Shown in pieces: positions 50,505 to 61,358 of a stretch of 64,000 bases of DNA (position 1 is the first letter of the stretch; each line of letters starts with the position of its first letter). The position numbers and the translations under genes were made by a program. The notes under the pieces were generated by a model. The model had not been told where the DNA came from. It saw only the letters and a program-made list of their open reading frames with translations, and did not search any database. This DNA comes from Pseudomonas sp. PICF141 (GTDB taxonomy: Bacteria > Pseudomonadota > Gammaproteobacteria > Pseudomonadales > Pseudomonadaceae), in assembly GCF_002286815.1 (NCBI RefSeq), contig NZ_MUNM01000050.1, forward strand, positions 62,001 through 126,000. Reading direction: 5' to 3'.

Positions 50505-52025
50505 TCAAGTAGTCAATGTACGCAGCAGGTTCTTATAGTCCTCGCGGATGTCCGCGTCGGATTCCTTAAGCTCGTTGATCTTGCGGCAGGCGTGCAAAAC
50601 AGTCGTGTGATCGCGGCCGCCAAACACATCGCCGATTTCCGGCAGGCTGTGGTTGGTCAGTTCCTTGGACAACGCCATGGCGACCTGACGCGGACGTGCC
50701 ACCGAGCGTGAACGACGCTTGGACAGCAAGTCGGAGATCTTGATCTTGTAATACTCGGCGACGGTGCGTTGGATGTTATCCACAGACACCAGTTTGTCTT
50801 GCAGCGCCAACAAATCTTTCAGGGATTCGCGAATCAGCTCAATGGTGATATCGCGGCCCATGAAGTGCGAGTGGGCGATCACGCGTTTGAGCGCGCCTTC
50901 CAGTTCGCGAACGTTGGAGCGAATACGCTGGGCAATGAAGAACGCTGCATCATGGGGCAGCTCGACTTTGGCCTGGTCGGCCTTTTTCATCAGGATCGCC
51001 ACGCGGGTTTCCAGCTCTGGCGGCTCGACGGCAACCGTCAGGCCCCAGCCGAAACGTGACTTCAGGCGTTCTTCAAGACCTTCGATTTCTTTTGGATAGC
51101 GGTCACTGGTAAGAATGACCTGCTGACCACCTTCAAGCAGCGCGTTGAAGGTGTGGAAAAATTCTTCCTGGGAACGCTCCTTGCGAGCGAAGAATTGAAT
51201 GTCATCGATCAGCAATGCATCCACCGAGCGGTAGAAACGCTTGAACTCGTTGATCGCATTCAGCTGCAAGGCCTTGACCATGTCCGCCACGAAACGCTCG
51301 GAATGCAGGTACACAACCTTGGCATTCGGATTCTTCTTTAACAGGTGGTTACCCACCGCGTGCATCAAGTGGGTTTTACCCAAGCCGACACCGCCGTAAA
51401 GAAAAAGCGGGTTATAGCCGTGCTTGGGGTTGTCTGCCACTTGCCAGGCCGCAGCCCGGGCCAGTTGGTTGGACTTGCCTTCGACGAAGTTCTCGAAGGT
51501 AAAGGTGCGGTTCAGGTAGCTGGTGTGCTTGAGCGCGCCTTCGACCTGCACCGTACGCTGTTCGGCGCGAACCGGAGCCTGCTGCGAACTGGCGCCGGCC
51601 ATTGGATCGAAGCTGTCGCGGGACGGCTCTTCACTGACCTCAGCTACTTTTTGGGTCGCACGCTTGGTCGAGGCGGGTGCCGGGGCTGGCGCCGGAGCAC
51701 TGACAGGCGCCTGAGCGGCCTGAGCCTGGGACGCCGCGGCGGCCAACGGTGCGTTCGGTGCCGCACGCGGTGCCGAACTGCGTTTGCTGCCTATTAATAA
51801 GGAAAGCGCCGGCGCCAGGCCATTGCCATGCTCATCGAGCAGTTCAAGGACGCGGCCCAGGTACTTTTCATTGACCCAGTCGAGAACAAAACGATTCGGC
51901 GCGTAGACACGCAGCTCGTCGCCTTCGGCTTCGACCTGTAGTGGACGGATCCAAGTGTTGAATTGTTGGGCAGGCAGCTCATCGCGCAAAAGCTCTACGC
52001 ACTGCTGCCAAAGTTCCACTGACAC
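50505..52025 (-). CDS. dnaA: Chromosomal replication initiator DnaA
   Basis: A 506-residue initiator. Domain I (about 1-80) starts [20 protein letters not shown] Pro/Ala-rich linker (about 90-160) is domain II. The AAA+ domain has [20 protein letters not shown] (20 residues, Walker A) and [14 protein letters not shown] (Walker B). The domain IV DNA-binding signature is [24 protein letters not shown] (in pieces) with [11 protein letters not shown]. The start is GTG 52025, which gives the family N-terminus. A perfect DnaA box lies inside the gene at 50776. Confidence 0.98.
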   Translation of the reverse strand: MSVELWQQCVELLRDELPAQQFNTWIRPLQVEAEGDELRVYAPNRFVLDWVNEKYLGRVLELLDEHGNGLAPALSLLIGSKRSSAPRAAPNAPLAAAASQAQAAQAPVSAPAPAPAPASTKRATQKVAEVSEEPSRDSFDPMAGASSQQAPVRAEQRTVQVEGALKHTSYLNRTFTFENFVEGKSNQLARAAAWQVADNPKHGYNPLFLYGGVGLGKTHLMHAVGNHLLKKNPNAKVVYLHSERFVADMVKALQLNAINEFKRFYRSVDALLIDDIQFFARKERSQEEFFHTFNALLEGGQQVILTSDRYPKEIEGLEERLKSRFGWGLTVAVEPPELETRVAILMKKADQAKVELPHDAAFFIAQRIRSNVRELEGALKRVIAHSHFMGRDITIELIRESLKDLLALQDKLVSVDNIQRTVAEYYKIKISDLLSKRRSRSVARPRQVAMALSKELTNHSLPEIGDVFGGRDHTTVLHACRKINELKESDADIREDYKNLLRTLTT

Positions 52026-52592
52026 GGATATCCCCTAAGTTGAAAGCCGGTGAGGCAAAAACAAGCGGTCATTGTAGCGACCAGACGTCCACTTATCCAC
52101 ATGCAGGTTGCGCACAGCACATGATTTATCAACGCGTTAACCCTCGAAAAGAAGACCAACGGTATGTGCATAAGCTCTGTGGATAACCGCCCTTGAGGAC
52201 ACTGGACAAGTGGGGGCGAAACTCGGTGGATAACCTGCCTGTGGATAACTGACCTTTCCACCCACAGCTTTTCCGACAGCGCAGCACAGGCTGATCACCG
52301 TTTTCCACTGTAGTTGTCATTCTCTGTACATCACGGTTTATAAGGGCTAAATGAAGTTATCCACAGATGATCGTGCCTCTAGCTTTTATAAGCTTTACAG
52401 AAAAGCTTTAAATAATTCCCTTCTTTATTTTTATATTTGGCGAACGACCTTGGCCGAGCAAATCGTCTGGAGATCTATTTATAAGGAAACGCTGGTTGGA
52501 AATTGACCTAGAGGCTTGCTTTCTCTAGAATCCCCGGTCTCTTAAAACGGGGGCCATTCCGGCCCGTTGTGGACGAACCAGGTAACACGACA
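52026..52592. other. oriC: Chromosomal origin of replication oriC
   Basis: This dnaA-rpmH gap is the known origin position in pseudomonads. Perfect DnaA boxes: TTATCCACA at 52093-52101 and 52357-52365, and TGTGGATAA at 52178-52186 and 52240-52248; GGTGGATAA at 52225-52233 has one mismatch. An AT-rich tract at 52381-52440 (TTTTATAAGCTTT, TTTATTTTTATATTT) next to the box at 52357 is the likely unwinding element. The rpmH promoter follows at 52503-52531. The minus-strand dnaA promoter should also lie here, but I cannot place it exactly. Confidence 0.95.
52503..52531 (+). promoter_or_regulatory. Sigma-70 promoter of rpmH
   Basis: TTGACC (52503-52508) and TAGAAT (52526-52531) are separated by exactly 17 bases and lie about 60 bases before the rpmH ATG. 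Confidence 0.75.
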
Positions 52593-52727
52593 ATGAAACG
52601 TACTTTCCAACCAAGCACTATCAAACGCGCTCGTACCCACGGTTTCCGTGCTCGCATGGCTACCAAGAACGGTCGTGCCGTCCTGTCGCGTCGTCGCGCC
52701 AAAGGTCGTGCGCGTCTGGCAGTTTGA
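52593..52727 (+). CDS. rpmH: 50S ribosomal protein L34
   Basis: A 44-residue, highly basic protein, [20 protein letters not shown] and onward to [12 protein letters not shown], matching L34 end to end. It is too short for many gene finders. It heads the plus-strand operon leading away from oriC and is followed by rnpA after 16 bases, an arrangement nearly universal in bacteria. Confidence 0.98.
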   Translation: MKRTFQPSTIKRARTHGFRARMATKNGRAVLSRRRAKGRARLAV

Positions 52728-52743
52728 TAATCCGGCACTGGAG

Positions 52744-53145
52744 GTGAGTCAGGACTTCAGTCGGGAAAAGCGTCTGCTGACCCCCCGGCATTTCAAGGCA
52801 GTCTTTGACTCCCCTACCGGCAAGGTTCCGGGGAAAAATCTCCTGCTCCTTGCGCGCAATAACGATCTTGATCACCCCCGTCTCGGGCTGGTTATCGGGA
52901 AAAAGAGCGTAAAGCTCTCCGTCGAGCGCAATCGCCTCAAACGTCTGATGCGCGAATCGTTTCGCCTGAACCAGGATTTACTGGTCGGTTGGGACATCGT
53001 TATCGTCGCGCGCAAAGGTTTGGGTGACGTAGAAAGCCCCGAATTGATTCAGCATTTCGACAAACTCTGGAAACGTCTGGCACGCAGCAAGCCGGTACCA
53101 GCAGTCAAAACCGAAACTGCAGGGGTAGACAGCACCGATGCGTAA
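52744..53145 (+). CDS. rnpA: Ribonuclease P protein component
   Basis: A 133-residue basic protein that assists RNase P RNA in tRNA 5' maturation. The signature [20 protein letters not shown] (about 58-77) is complete, and [20 protein letters not shown] lies at the N-terminus. GTG 52744 ([12 protein letters not shown]) is chosen by analogy with P. aeruginosa; the frame also continues upstream into rpmH. Its end overlaps yidD by 8 bases. Confidence 0.94.
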   Translation: MSQDFSREKRLLTPRHFKAVFDSPTGKVPGKNLLLLARNNDLDHPRLGLVIGKKSVKLSVERNRLKRLMRESFRLNQDLLVGWDIVIVARKGLGDVESPELIQHFDKLWKRLARSKPVPAVKTETAGVDSTDA

Positions 53146-53383
53146 ACTGGCACTCGTTCCGATCCAGTTTTATCGCTATGCCATCAGTCCCCTGATGGCC
53201 AGTCACTGTCGTTTCTACCCCAGTTGTTCCTGCTACGCGTATGAAGCCATAGAAAATCATGGCCTTCTGCGCGGTGGCTGGCTGACCTTTCGTCGTTTAG
53301 GTCGCTGTCATCCGTGGAATCCCGGTGGTTATGACCCGGTTCCATCTATCCCTACCTCCCGTTCTTCTTCGATGGCCGAGTAA
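53138..53383 (+). CDS. yidD: Membrane protein insertion efficiency factor YidD
   Basis: An 81-residue membrane-associated protein helping YidC-dependent insertion. The family core [20 protein letters not shown] (20 residues) and the cysteine-rich [10 protein letters not shown] are present, then [15 protein letters not shown]. It overlaps rnpA by 8 bases and precedes yidC by 2, so the four genes rpmH-rnpA-yidD-yidC form one compact operon. Confidence 0.96.
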   Translation: MRKLALVPIQFYRYAISPLMASHCRFYPSCSCYAYEAIENHGLLRGGWLTFRRLGRCHPWNPGGYDPVPSIPTSRSSSMAE

Positions 53384-53385
53384 TC

Positions 53386-55074
53386 ATGGATATCAAACGC
53401 ACGATCCTGATCGTCGCCCTGGCAATCGTGTCCTACGTTATGGTTCTTAAATGGAACCAGGACTATGGCCAGGCTGCCCTGCCGACTCAGAATGTTGCTT
53501 CCAGTACTACCGCACCGGGTCTACCGGATACGGCGACTGGCAATAATGCTTCTGTCAGTGACGACATTCCACGCGCCACAAGCGATACCAGTGCAACTGC
53601 ACCTGCTGAAACACCAGTAGCTGCAAGCAAAGACCTCATCCAGATCAAAACGGATGTGCTCAACCTGGCAATCGATCCACAAGGTGGTGATGTTGCCCAG
53701 TTGACGTTGCCGCTGTATCCACGTCGCCAGGATCATCCGGATATTCCATTCCAGCTGTTTGATAATGGCAACGAGCGGACGTATCTGGCTCAGAGCGGGC
53801 TGATTGGCACCAACGGTCCGGACGCAAGTCCTGCCGGTCGTCCGGTTTATTCCTCCGAGAAGAAGGTTTATCAACTGGCTGACGGTCAGGACCAATTGGT
53901 CGTAGACCTGAAGTTCAGCAAGGACGGCGTCAACTACATCAAGCGTTTCACGCTCAAACGTGGCCTGTACGACGTAACCGTTTCCTACTTGATCGACAAC
54001 CAGAGCGCTCAGCCCTGGTCCGGTGCCATGTTCGCGCAATTGAAGCGTGATGCCAGCTCCGATCCTTCTTCCAGCACCGCCACCGGCACCGCGACTTACC
54101 TGGGCGCCGCCCTGTGGACAAGTAACGAGCCGTACAAGAAAGTGTCGATGAGCGACATGGACAAGGCTCAGCTGAAAGAAACCGTTACAGGTGGTTGGGT
54201 TGCCTGGTTGCAACACTACTTTGTGACTGCATGGATTCCGGTCAAGGGCGAAAACAACATCGTCCAGACCCGTAAAGACAGCAAAGGCAACTACATCATC
54301 GGCTACACCGCCCCGGCAATGACTGTCGCGCCAGGTGCAAAAGCCGAAACCAGCGCCGTTCTGTACGCAGGTCCGAAAAGCCAGGCTGTCCTGAAAGAGT
54401 TGTCCCCAGGTCTGGAACTGACCGTCGATTACGGCATTCTGTGGTTCATTGCCCAGCCAATCTTCTGGTTGCTGCAACATATCCACGCGCTGGTCGGTAA
54501 CTGGGGCTGGTCGATCATCTTCCTGACCATGCTGATCAAGGGGATTTTCTTCCCTCTGTCGGCTGCCAGCTACAAATCCATGGCGCGCATGCGTGCAGTG
54601 GCACCGAAACTGGCTGCGCTGAAAGAGCAACATGGCGACGACCGGCAGAAAATGTCGCAAGCCATGATGGAGCTGTACAAGAAAGAGAAGATCAATCCGC
54701 TGGGTGGCTGCTTGCCAATCCTGGTGCAGATGCCGGTTTTCCTTTCGCTGTACTGGGTTCTGCTGGAAAGCGTGGAAATGCGCCAGGCGCCGTTCATGCT
54801 GTGGATTACTGACCTGTCGATCAAGGATCCGTTCTTCATTCTGCCGATCATCATGGGCGCAACCATGTTCATCCAGCAGCAGTTGAACCCGACTCCTCCG
54901 GATCCGATGCAGGCGAAGGTCATGAAAATGATGCCAATCATCTTCACTTTCTTCTTCCTGTGGTTCCCGGCAGGTCTGGTGCTGTACTGGGTAGTGAACA
55001 ACGTATTGTCGATCGCCCAACAGTGGTACATCACGCGTAAGATCGAAGCGGCTACCAAAAAAGCCGAGGCGTAA
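53386..55074 (+). CDS. yidC: Membrane protein insertase YidC
   Basis: A 562-residue Oxa1-type insertase. An N-terminal anchor (about 5-22), a Ser/Thr/Ala-rich linker, a large periplasmic beta domain (about 85-340), then five membrane helices (about 360-550). Family motifs include WGWSIIFLTMLIKGIFFPLS, KINPLGGCLPILVQMPVFLS and LNPTPPDPMQAKVMKMMPI. A terminator lies 22 bases after the stop. Confidence 0.97.
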   Translation: MDIKRTILIVALAIVSYVMVLKWNQDYGQAALPTQNVASSTTAPGLPDTATGNNASVSDDIPRATSDTSATAPAETPVAASKDLIQIKTDVLNLAIDPQGGDVAQLTLPLYPRRQDHPDIPFQLFDNGNERTYLAQSGLIGTNGPDASPAGRPVYSSEKKVYQLADGQDQLVVDLKFSKDGVNYIKRFTLKRGLYDVTVSYLIDNQSAQPWSGAMFAQLKRDASSDPSSSTATGTATYLGAALWTSNEPYKKVSMSDMDKAQLKETVTGGWVAWLQHYFVTAWIPVKGENNIVQTRKDSKGNYIIGYTAPAMTVAPGAKAETSAVLYAGPKSQAVLKELSPGLELTVDYGILWFIAQPIFWLLQHIHALVGNWGWSIIFLTMLIKGIFFPLSAASYKSMARMRAVAPKLAALKEQHGDDRQKMSQAMMELYKKEKINPLGGCLPILVQMPVFLSLYWVLLESVEMRQAPFMLWITDLSIKDPFFILPIIMGATMFIQQQLNPTPPDPMQAKVMKMMPIIFTFFFLWFPAGLVLYWVVNNVLSIAQQWYITRKIEAATKKAEA

Positions 55075-55095
55075 CTTACTCTGTGGATAACCACT

Positions 55096-55122
55096 CAAAA
55101 CGCCCCCTAGTGGGGCGTTTTG
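55096..55122 (+). terminator. Rho-independent terminator after yidC
   Basis: A perfect 11-base stem, CAAAACGCCCC paired with GGGGCGTTTTG, with a CTAGT loop. A DnaA box (55082-55090) lies just before it. Confidence 0.88.
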
Positions 55123-55153
55123 CTATCTGTCACTTTTGTCTGGATACCGGTTT

Positions 55154-56524
55154 ATGAGCGTTCCTCGCGAAACCATCGCCGCCGTCGCCACCGCTCAAGG
55201 TCGCGGGGGTGTGGGCATTGTCCGTATTTCCGGGCCGCTGGCGAGTCTGGCGGCCAAGGCCATCAGCGGTCGCGAACTGAAACCGCGGTTTGCCCATTAC
55301 GGCCCATTTTTCAGTGCAAACGAAGAGGTGCTGGACGAAGGCATCGCGCTTTATTTTCCGGGGCCAAACTCGTTCACCGGCGAAGATGTGCTTGAACTGC
55401 AGGGTCACGGCGGGCCGATCGTTCTGGATATGTTGCTCAAGCGTTGCCTGGAACTGGGCTGTCGCCTGGCCCGGCCGGGGGAATTCAGCGAGCGCGCGTT
55501 CCTTAACGACAAGCTCGATCTGGCTCAGGCCGAAGCCATTGCCGACCTGATCGAGGCAAGTTCCGCGCAGGCGGCACGAAACGCCCTGCGTTCGTTGCAA
55601 GGTGCGTTTTCCCAGCGTGTGCATAACCTCACTGAGCAACTGATAGGCCTGCGTATTTACGTCGAAGCAGCCATCGACTTCCCGGAAGAAGAAATCGACT
55701 TCCTCGCCGATGGCCATGTCCTGAGCATGCTCGACAAAGTGCGCGACGAATTATCCACAGTGCTGCGTGAGGCCGGGCAGGGGGCCTTGTTGCGTGACGG
55801 CATGACCGTGGTGATCGCCGGCCGGCCGAATGCCGGCAAGTCCAGCCTGCTGAATGCCTTGGCCGGGCGTGAAGCCGCAATCGTGACTGAGATTGCCGGT
55901 ACGACCCGGGATATTCTTCGCGAACATATCCACATCGATGGCATGCCGTTGCACGTGGTCGACACTGCCGGCTTGCGCGATACCGATGATCAGGTGGAAA
56001 AAATTGGCGTCGAACGGGCATTGAAAGCCATCGGTGAGGCCGATCGGGTCTTGCTGGTGGTCGATGCCACGGCTCCCGAGGCTCTTGATCCCTTTGCCTT
56101 GTGGCCTGAATTTCTCGAAACCCGCCCGGACCCGGCAAAAGTTACCCTTATCCGCAACAAGGCTGATCTGACAGGGGAAGCCATCGCTCTGGAAGTCAGT
56201 GGCGATGGCCACGTCACCATCAGTCTCAGTGCCAAATCTGCCGGCATGGGATTGGAACTGTTACGCGAACATCTCAAGGCCTGCATGGGTTACGAGCAGA
56301 CCTCCGAAAGCAGCTTCAGTGCTCGCAGGCGTCACCTTGAGGCACTGCGTCATGCGAGCGCGTCGCTTGAGCACGGTCGTGCGCAACTGACATTAGCGGG
56401 TGCCGGTGAACTGCTGGCCGAAGATTTACGGCAGGCGCAGCACTCTTTGGGCGAAATCACCGGCGCATTCAGCTCCGATGATCTGCTGGGAAGGATCTTT
56501 TCCAGCTTCTGTATCGGTAAATAG
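55154..56524 (+). CDS. mnmE: tRNA modification GTPase MnmE (TrmE)
   Basis: A 456-residue GTPase that with MnmG makes the cmnm5 modification on U34 of certain tRNAs. An N-terminal folate-binding domain (about 1-120, [20 protein letters not shown]), then a helical domain with an inserted G domain: [20 protein letters not shown] (20 residues, about 223-242), [17 protein letters not shown] and the base-recognition NKAD. The conserved C-terminal CIGK ends the protein. ATG 55154 gives the standard length. A DnaA box lies inside at 55751. Confidence 0.97.
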   Translation: MSVPRETIAAVATAQGRGGVGIVRISGPLASLAAKAISGRELKPRFAHYGPFFSANEEVLDEGIALYFPGPNSFTGEDVLELQGHGGPIVLDMLLKRCLELGCRLARPGEFSERAFLNDKLDLAQAEAIADLIEASSAQAARNALRSLQGAFSQRVHNLTEQLIGLRIYVEAAIDFPEEEIDFLADGHVLSMLDKVRDELSTVLREAGQGALLRDGMTVVIAGRPNAGKSSLLNALAGREAAIVTEIAGTTRDILREHIHIDGMPLHVVDTAGLRDTDDQVEKIGVERALKAIGEADRVLLVVDATAPEALDPFALWPEFLETRPDPAKVTLIRNKADLTGEAIALEVSGDGHVTISLSAKSAGMGLELLREHLKACMGYEQTSESSFSARRRHLEALRHASASLEHGRAQLTLAGAGELLAEDLRQAQHSLGEITGAFSSDDLLGRIFSSFCIGK

Positions 56525-56540
56525 CTCCTTCAGCTGTTCA

Positions 56541-56565
56541 CAGACAGGCCATTGAGGCCTGTCTG
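56541..56565 (+). terminator. Terminator after mnmE
   Basis: CAGACAGGCC pairs perfectly with GGCCTGTCTG around an ATTGA loop and is followed by TCCTCTCCTTTT. Confidence 0.8.
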
Positions 56566-56649
56566 TCCTCTCCTTTTCTGAAATTTTCCTTCAGTGCCGA
56601 GCAGATTCTTTGCTTGAGCGGATTTCCCTTGCCCGGAATTTGCCCGTTC

Positions 56650-56940
56650 GGCGGCTTTCCTGTGGATTAAGCCCTGTGAATAAGTGTCGCTAAGGGCAGT
56701 TGATAACAGGGCCTCAAAACTGAAGATAACCGCCTCTGTGGATAACCACCCCTTTCATCCACAGGCTTACACCGGTTATCCAAGGGCCTCATTGGCACAT
56801 GACCACAGGGTTTTGAATCTCTGTACATATTGAAAATAAAGGGCTGTATCAATCTATCCACAGAAAGGTGGTTCAGTAGAAATAAACATAAAAACAAAGA
56901 TTTAATAAATTTCTCTCTTTTTAATTTCTATAACCTCGAC
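56650..56940. other. Second origin-like region: DnaA boxes and AT-rich tract upstream of mnmG
   Basis: The mnmE-mnmG gap (56525-57075) contains TGTGGATAA at 56737-56745 (perfect), near matches TGTGGATTA 56661, TGTGAATAA 56675, TCATCCACA 56755, TTATCCAAG 56776 and CTATCCACA 56854, then an AT-rich tract at about 56879-56936. The E. coli origin occupies the equivalent place beside mnmG. In pseudomonads the active origin is the dnaA-rpmH one, so this may be an auxiliary or ancestral DnaA-binding site that also affects mnmG transcription. Confidence 0.7.
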
Positions 56941-57075
56941 TTCTCCACAGCTGGTTAAATTTTGTGCAAAGGGTTCTTTAGGAAGGGCGAAGTCCCTATA
57001 CTTGCCGACCAGGTCCAAAAACCTGAGATCAAACTATTTCCGGATTACCTGACTGAAGCAGGCACGAGGTGCGTG

Positions 57076-58974
57076 GTGGATTTCCCTTCCCGTTTTGAAG
57101 TGATCGTCATCGGCGGCGGTCATGCCGGTACCGAGGCAGCACTTGCATCAGCACGTATGGGGGCAAAAACCCTGTTGCTGACGCATAACGTGGAAACCCT
57201 CGGTGCCATGAGTTGCAACCCCGCCATTGGCGGGATCGGCAAAAGCCATCTGGTTAAAGAAATCGATGCCCTCGGCGGCGCGATGGCCATGGCTACCGAT
57301 AAAGGTGGTATTCAGTTTCGCGTATTGAACAGCCGCAAAGGCCCTGCCGTGCGTGCAACCCGCGCTCAGGCCGATCGGGTTTTGTACAAGGCCGCTGTCC
57401 GCGAAGCTCTGGAAAACCAGCCGAACCTGTGGATATTTCAACAAGCTGCGGATGATCTGATTGTCGAGCAGGAACAAGTGCGTGGTGTTGTCACCCAAAT
57501 GGGTCTGCGTTTCTTCGCCGATTCCGTGGTGTTGACCACCGGTACCTTCCTTGGTGGACTTATCCACATCGGCATGCAGAATTATTCCGGCGGTCGCGCC
57601 GGTGATCCGCCATCGATTGCCCTCGCGCATCGTCTGCGTGAACTGCCATTGCGTGTCGGTCGCCTGAAAACCGGTACACCGCCACGTATCGACGGTCGCA
57701 CTGTGGATTTCTCGGTGATGACCGAGCAAGCGGGGGATACGCCGATTCCGGTGATGTCGTTCATGGGCTCCAAAGAGCAGCATCCGCAACAGGTCAGCTG
57801 CTGGATTACCCACACCAACGCCCGTACCCACGAAATCATTGCTTCGAACCTTGATCGTTCGCCGATGTATTCCGATGCGGGGTTGATCGAAGGCATCGGT
57901 CCGCGTTATTGCCCATCGATCGAAGACAAGATCCACCGTTTTGCTGACAAGGAAAGTCACCAGGTCTTCATCGAGCCGGAAGGTTTGACCACCCATGAGC
58001 TGTACCCGAACGGGATATCCACATCCCTGCCGTTCGACGTGCAATTGCAGATCGTGCAATCGATCCGCGGCATGGAAAACGCACACATCGTTCGTCCGGG
58101 CTACGCCATCGAATACGACTACTTCGACCCGCGTGACCTGAAGTACAGCCTGGAAACCAAAGTGATTGGCGGTCTGTTCTTCGCCGGGCAAATCAACGGC
58201 ACCACCGGTTACGAAGAAGCTGGCGCCCAAGGTTTGCTGGCCGGAGCCAACGCCGCCCTGCGTGCTCAGGGCAAAGATGCCTGGTGCCCGCGTCGCGACG
58301 AAGCGTACATCGGCGTTCTGGTCGATGACCTGATTACCCTGGGAACCCAGGAACCGTACCGGATGTTCACGTCCCGCGCCGAATACCGTTTGATCCTGCG
58401 CGAAGACAACGCCGACCTGCGCCTGACCGAAAAAGGTCGCGAATTGGGTCTGGTGGATGACGTGCGTTGGGCTGCGTTCTGCAAGAAACGCGAAAGCATC
58501 GATCTGGAAGAGCAACGCCTGAAAAGTACCTGGGTTCGCCCGGGCACCGAGCAGGGCGATGCGATTTCCGAGAAGTTCGGCACGCCGCTGACCCACGAAT
58601 ACAATTTGCTCAACCTGCTGAGCCGTCCGGAAATCGACTACGCTGGTCTGATCGCCGTGACCGGTGGGGGCGCAGAAGACCCACAAGTCGCCGAACAGGT
58701 CGAAATCAAGACCAAATACGCCGGTTACATTGATCGTCAACAGGATGAAATCGTGCGCCTGCGGGCCAGCGAAGACACCAAATTGCCTGTGGATATCGAT
58801 TACACGAACATCTCCGGTCTCTCGAAAGAGATCCAGAGCAAGCTCGGCGCGACCCGTCCAGAGACCCTGGGCCAGGCGTCGCGTATTCCGGGCGTGACCC
58901 CGGCAGCGATTTCGCTGTTGATGATTCATTTGAAAAAACGCGGCGCGGGCCGTCAGTTGGAGCAAAGCGCTTGA
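57076..58974 (+). CDS. mnmG: tRNA uridine-5-carboxymethylaminomethyl modification enzyme MnmG (GidA)
   Basis: A 632-residue FAD protein, partner of MnmE. The FAD site is [20 protein letters not shown] (20 residues, about 8-27); active cysteines lie in [20 protein letters not shown] and [13 protein letters not shown] follows. The start is GTG 57076 ([14 protein letters not shown]), matching known N-termini; an adjacent GTG at 57073 is the only close alternative. rsmG overlaps its stop. A DnaA box lies inside at 57560. Confidence 0.97.
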   Translation: MDFPSRFEVIVIGGGHAGTEAALASARMGAKTLLLTHNVETLGAMSCNPAIGGIGKSHLVKEIDALGGAMAMATDKGGIQFRVLNSRKGPAVRATRAQADRVLYKAAVREALENQPNLWIFQQAADDLIVEQEQVRGVVTQMGLRFFADSVVLTTGTFLGGLIHIGMQNYSGGRAGDPPSIALAHRLRELPLRVGRLKTGTPPRIDGRTVDFSVMTEQAGDTPIPVMSFMGSKEQHPQQVSCWITHTNARTHEIIASNLDRSPMYSDAGLIEGIGPRYCPSIEDKIHRFADKESHQVFIEPEGLTTHELYPNGISTSLPFDVQLQIVQSIRGMENAHIVRPGYAIEYDYFDPRDLKYSLETKVIGGLFFAGQINGTTGYEEAGAQGLLAGANAALRAQGKDAWCPRRDEAYIGVLVDDLITLGTQEPYRMFTSRAEYRLILREDNADLRLTEKGRELGLVDDVRWAAFCKKRESIDLEEQRLKSTWVRPGTEQGDAISEKFGTPLTHEYNLLNLLSRPEIDYAGLIAVTGGGAEDPQVAEQVEIKTKYAGYIDRQQDEIVRLRASEDTKLPVDIDYTNISGLSKEIQSKLGATRPETLGQASRIPGVTPAAISLLMIHLKKRGAGRQLEQSA

Positions 58975-59615
58975 GTTCGTTGGTCACCTCGCAACACGCC
59001 GAAGAGTTATCCACAGGTGCTCGCCAGCTCGGTGTCAACCTGACGGACGCCCAGCATGCACAGCTGCTGGGTTATCTGGCCCTGTTGATAAAATGGAACA
59101 AGGCCTACAACCTCACGGCCGTGCGTGATCCGGACGAAATGGTTTCCCGACATTTGCTCGATAGCCTCAGCGTCATGTCCTTCATCGAAAACGGCCGCTG
59201 GCTGGATGTGGGCAGTGGCGGCGGCATGCCCGGGATTCCCCTGGCGATCCTGTTTCCCGAGTCGCAAGTGACCTGCCTGGACAGTAACGGCAAGAAAACC
59301 CGCTTCCTGACCCAGGTCAAACTCGAACTCAAACTGGATAACCTGCAAGTTATCCACAGTCGCGTTGAAGCCTTCCAGCCTGAACAGCCATTCAACGGGA
59401 TTATTTCCCGTGCGTTCAGCAGCATGGAGAACTTCAGCAACTGGACACGCCATTTGGGCGATACCGAAACACGTTGGCTGGCAATGAAGGGCGTTCATCC
59501 TGCTGATGAGCTGGTAGCATTGCCGGCAGACTTCCACCTCGATAGCGAACACGCCCTGGCCGTACCCGGTTGCCAAGGCCAACGCCATCTGCTGATACTG
59601 CGCCGCAGGGCATGA
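58971..59615 (+). CDS. rsmG: 16S rRNA m7G527 methyltransferase RsmG (GidB)
   Basis: A 214-residue SAM methylase. [20 protein letters not shown] (20 residues, about 76-95) is the SAM site, with [19 protein letters not shown] before it and [11 protein letters not shown] after. TTG 58971 is the start because it overlaps the mnmG stop as TTGA and the protein then has family length. Two DnaA boxes (59007, 59350) are inside the gene. Confidence 0.94.
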   Translation: MSSLVTSQHAEELSTGARQLGVNLTDAQHAQLLGYLALLIKWNKAYNLTAVRDPDEMVSRHLLDSLSVMSFIENGRWLDVGSGGGMPGIPLAILFPESQVTCLDSNGKKTRFLTQVKLELKLDNLQVIHSRVEAFQPEQPFNGIISRAFSSMENFSNWTRHLGDTETRWLAMKGVHPADELVALPADFHLDSEHALAVPGCQGQRHLLILRRRA

Positions 59616-59633
59616 TTGGGAACACAAGCAAGA

Positions 59634-60431
59634 ATGGCTAAGGTATTCGCGATAGCGAACCAGAAGGGTGGTGTGGGCAAGACCACCACCTGCATCAACC
59701 TCGCAGCTTCCCTGGTCGCTACCAAGCGTCGGGTGCTGTTGATCGATCTTGATCCACAGGGCAACGCCACCATGGGTAGCGGTGTGGATAAACACGGCCT
59801 GGAAAATTCGGTCTACGACCTGCTGATCGGAGAATGCGATCTGGCCCAGGCCATGCACTATTCCGAACACGGTGGTTACCAGTTGCTGCCGGCCAACCGC
59901 GACCTGACGGCGGCCGAAGTGGTTCTGCTGGAAATGCAGATGAAGGAAAGCCGTCTGCGCAGTGCGTTGGCGCCGATCCGGGAAAACTACGATTACATTT
60001 TGATCGACTGCCCGCCGTCGCTGTCGATGTTGACGCTCAATGCGCTGGTTGCCGCCGACGGGGTGATTATCCCCATGCAGTGCGAGTACTTCGCGCTCGA
60101 AGGGTTGAGCGACCTTGTGGATAACATCAAGCGCATCGCCGAACTGCTAAACCCGAACCTGAAAGTCGAAGGCCTGTTGCGGACCATGTACGACCCGCGC
60201 CTGAGCCTGATGAACGACGTATCGGCGCAGCTCAAGGAACACTTCGGCGATCAGCTCTATGACACCGTCATTCCACGCAACATCCGTCTGGCCGAAGCGC
60301 CCAGCTATGGCATGCCGGCGCTGGCGTATGACAAATCATCGCGGGGCGCGATTGCCTATCTGGCATTGGCGGGCGAGATGGTTCGCCGTCAGCGCAAAAA
60401 CTCACGCACCGCCGCTGCTCAGGCAACTTAA
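59634..60431 (+). CDS. parA: Chromosome partitioning ATPase ParA (Soj)
   Basis: A 265-residue deviant-Walker ATPase that moves ParB-parS complexes. The start is MAKVFAIANQKGGVGKTTTC, with the signature lysine pair in KGGVGKT; Walker A' and B regions RVLLIDLDPQGNATMGSG and DYILIDCPPSLSMLTLNAL are intact. It lacks an N-terminal helix-turn-helix, as chromosomal ParAs do. ATG 59634 is preferred over 59616. DnaA boxes at 59783 and 60116 lie inside. parB follows after 9 bases. Confidence 0.96.
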   Translation: MAKVFAIANQKGGVGKTTTCINLAASLVATKRRVLLIDLDPQGNATMGSGVDKHGLENSVYDLLIGECDLAQAMHYSEHGGYQLLPANRDLTAAEVVLLEMQMKESRLRSALAPIRENYDYILIDCPPSLSMLTLNALVAADGVIIPMQCEYFALEGLSDLVDNIKRIAELLNPNLKVEGLLRTMYDPRLSLMNDVSAQLKEHFGDQLYDTVIPRNIRLAEAPSYGMPALAYDKSSRGAIAYLALAGEMVRRQRKNSRTAAAQAT

Positions 60432-60440
60432 GGAATCCCC

Positions 60441-61313
60441 ATGGCCGTCAAGAAACGAGGTCTCGGACGTGGACTGGATGCACTGCTGAGTGGTCCGACC
60501 GTCAGCTCGCTGGAAGAGCAAGCGGTACAAGCCGACCAGCGTGAGCTGCAGCACCTGCCCCTGGACCTGATCCAGCGTGGCAAGTACCAGCCGCGTCGGG
60601 ACATGGATCCGCAAGCGCTGGAGGAGCTGGCGCAGTCGATCAGGGCCCAGGGCGTGATGCAGCCGATTGTGGTTCGCCCGATCGGCAGCGGGCGCTTCGA
60701 AATCATCGCCGGCGAACGCCGCTGGCGCGCCAGCCAGCAGGCTGGCCAGGAAACCATCCCGGCGATGGTTCGCGATGTGCCGGATGAAACCGCCATCGCC
60801 ATGGCGCTGATCGAAAACATCCAGCGCGAAGACCTCAATCCGATCGAAGAAGCGGTGGCCTTGCAGCGTTTGCAGCAGGAATTCCAGCTGACTCAACAAC
60901 AAGTGGCCGAGGCTGTGGGTAAATCCCGCGTCACCGTCGCCAATCTGTTGCGTCTGATTACGCTGCCGGAAGTCATCAAAACCATGCTGTCTCACGGCGA
61001 TCTGGAAATGGGTCATGCCCGAGCCTTGCTTGGTTTGCCGGAAAATCAACAAGTTGAAGGGGCGCGACACGTTGTCGCACGGGGGCTGACCGTACGCCAG
61101 ACTGAAGCACTGGTTCGCCAGTGGTTGAGTGACAAACCGGAGCCTGTTGAACCTGCAAAACCGGACCCGGATATCGCCCGGCTCGAGCAGCGTCTGGCCG
61201 AGCGCCTAGGCTCTGCGGTGCAGATCCGCCATGGAAAGAAGGGTAAGGGGCAGCTGGTGATCGGCTACAACTCTCTTGATGAACTTCAAGGTGTGCTCGC
61301 ACACATCCGCTGA
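60441..61313 (+). CDS. parB: Chromosome partitioning protein ParB (Spo0J)
   Basis: A 290-residue CTPase/DNA-binding protein loading at parS. It starts KKRGLGRGLDALLSG. The ParB/Srx domain (about 36-125) has the CTP-binding motif GERRWRASQQAGQETIPA and IENIQREDLNPIEEA. The helix-turn-helix is LTQQQVAEAVGKSRVTVANLL (in part, about 148-168), and the C-terminal dimerisation part includes VQIRHGKKGKGQLVIGYNSL (20 residues). Its targets, two parS sites, lie 12 kb away in recF. Confidence 0.96.
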   Translation: MAVKKRGLGRGLDALLSGPTVSSLEEQAVQADQRELQHLPLDLIQRGKYQPRRDMDPQALEELAQSIRAQGVMQPIVVRPIGSGRFEIIAGERRWRASQQAGQETIPAMVRDVPDETAIAMALIENIQREDLNPIEEAVALQRLQQEFQLTQQQVAEAVGKSRVTVANLLRLITLPEVIKTMLSHGDLEMGHARALLGLPENQQVEGARHVVARGLTVRQTEALVRQWLSDKPEPVEPAKPDPDIARLEQRLAERLGSAVQIRHGKKGKGQLVIGYNSLDELQGVLAHIR

Positions 61314-61358
61314 AACAATTCCTCATGTAGCGTGAAGTCGGAAATCACTACCTGACAG

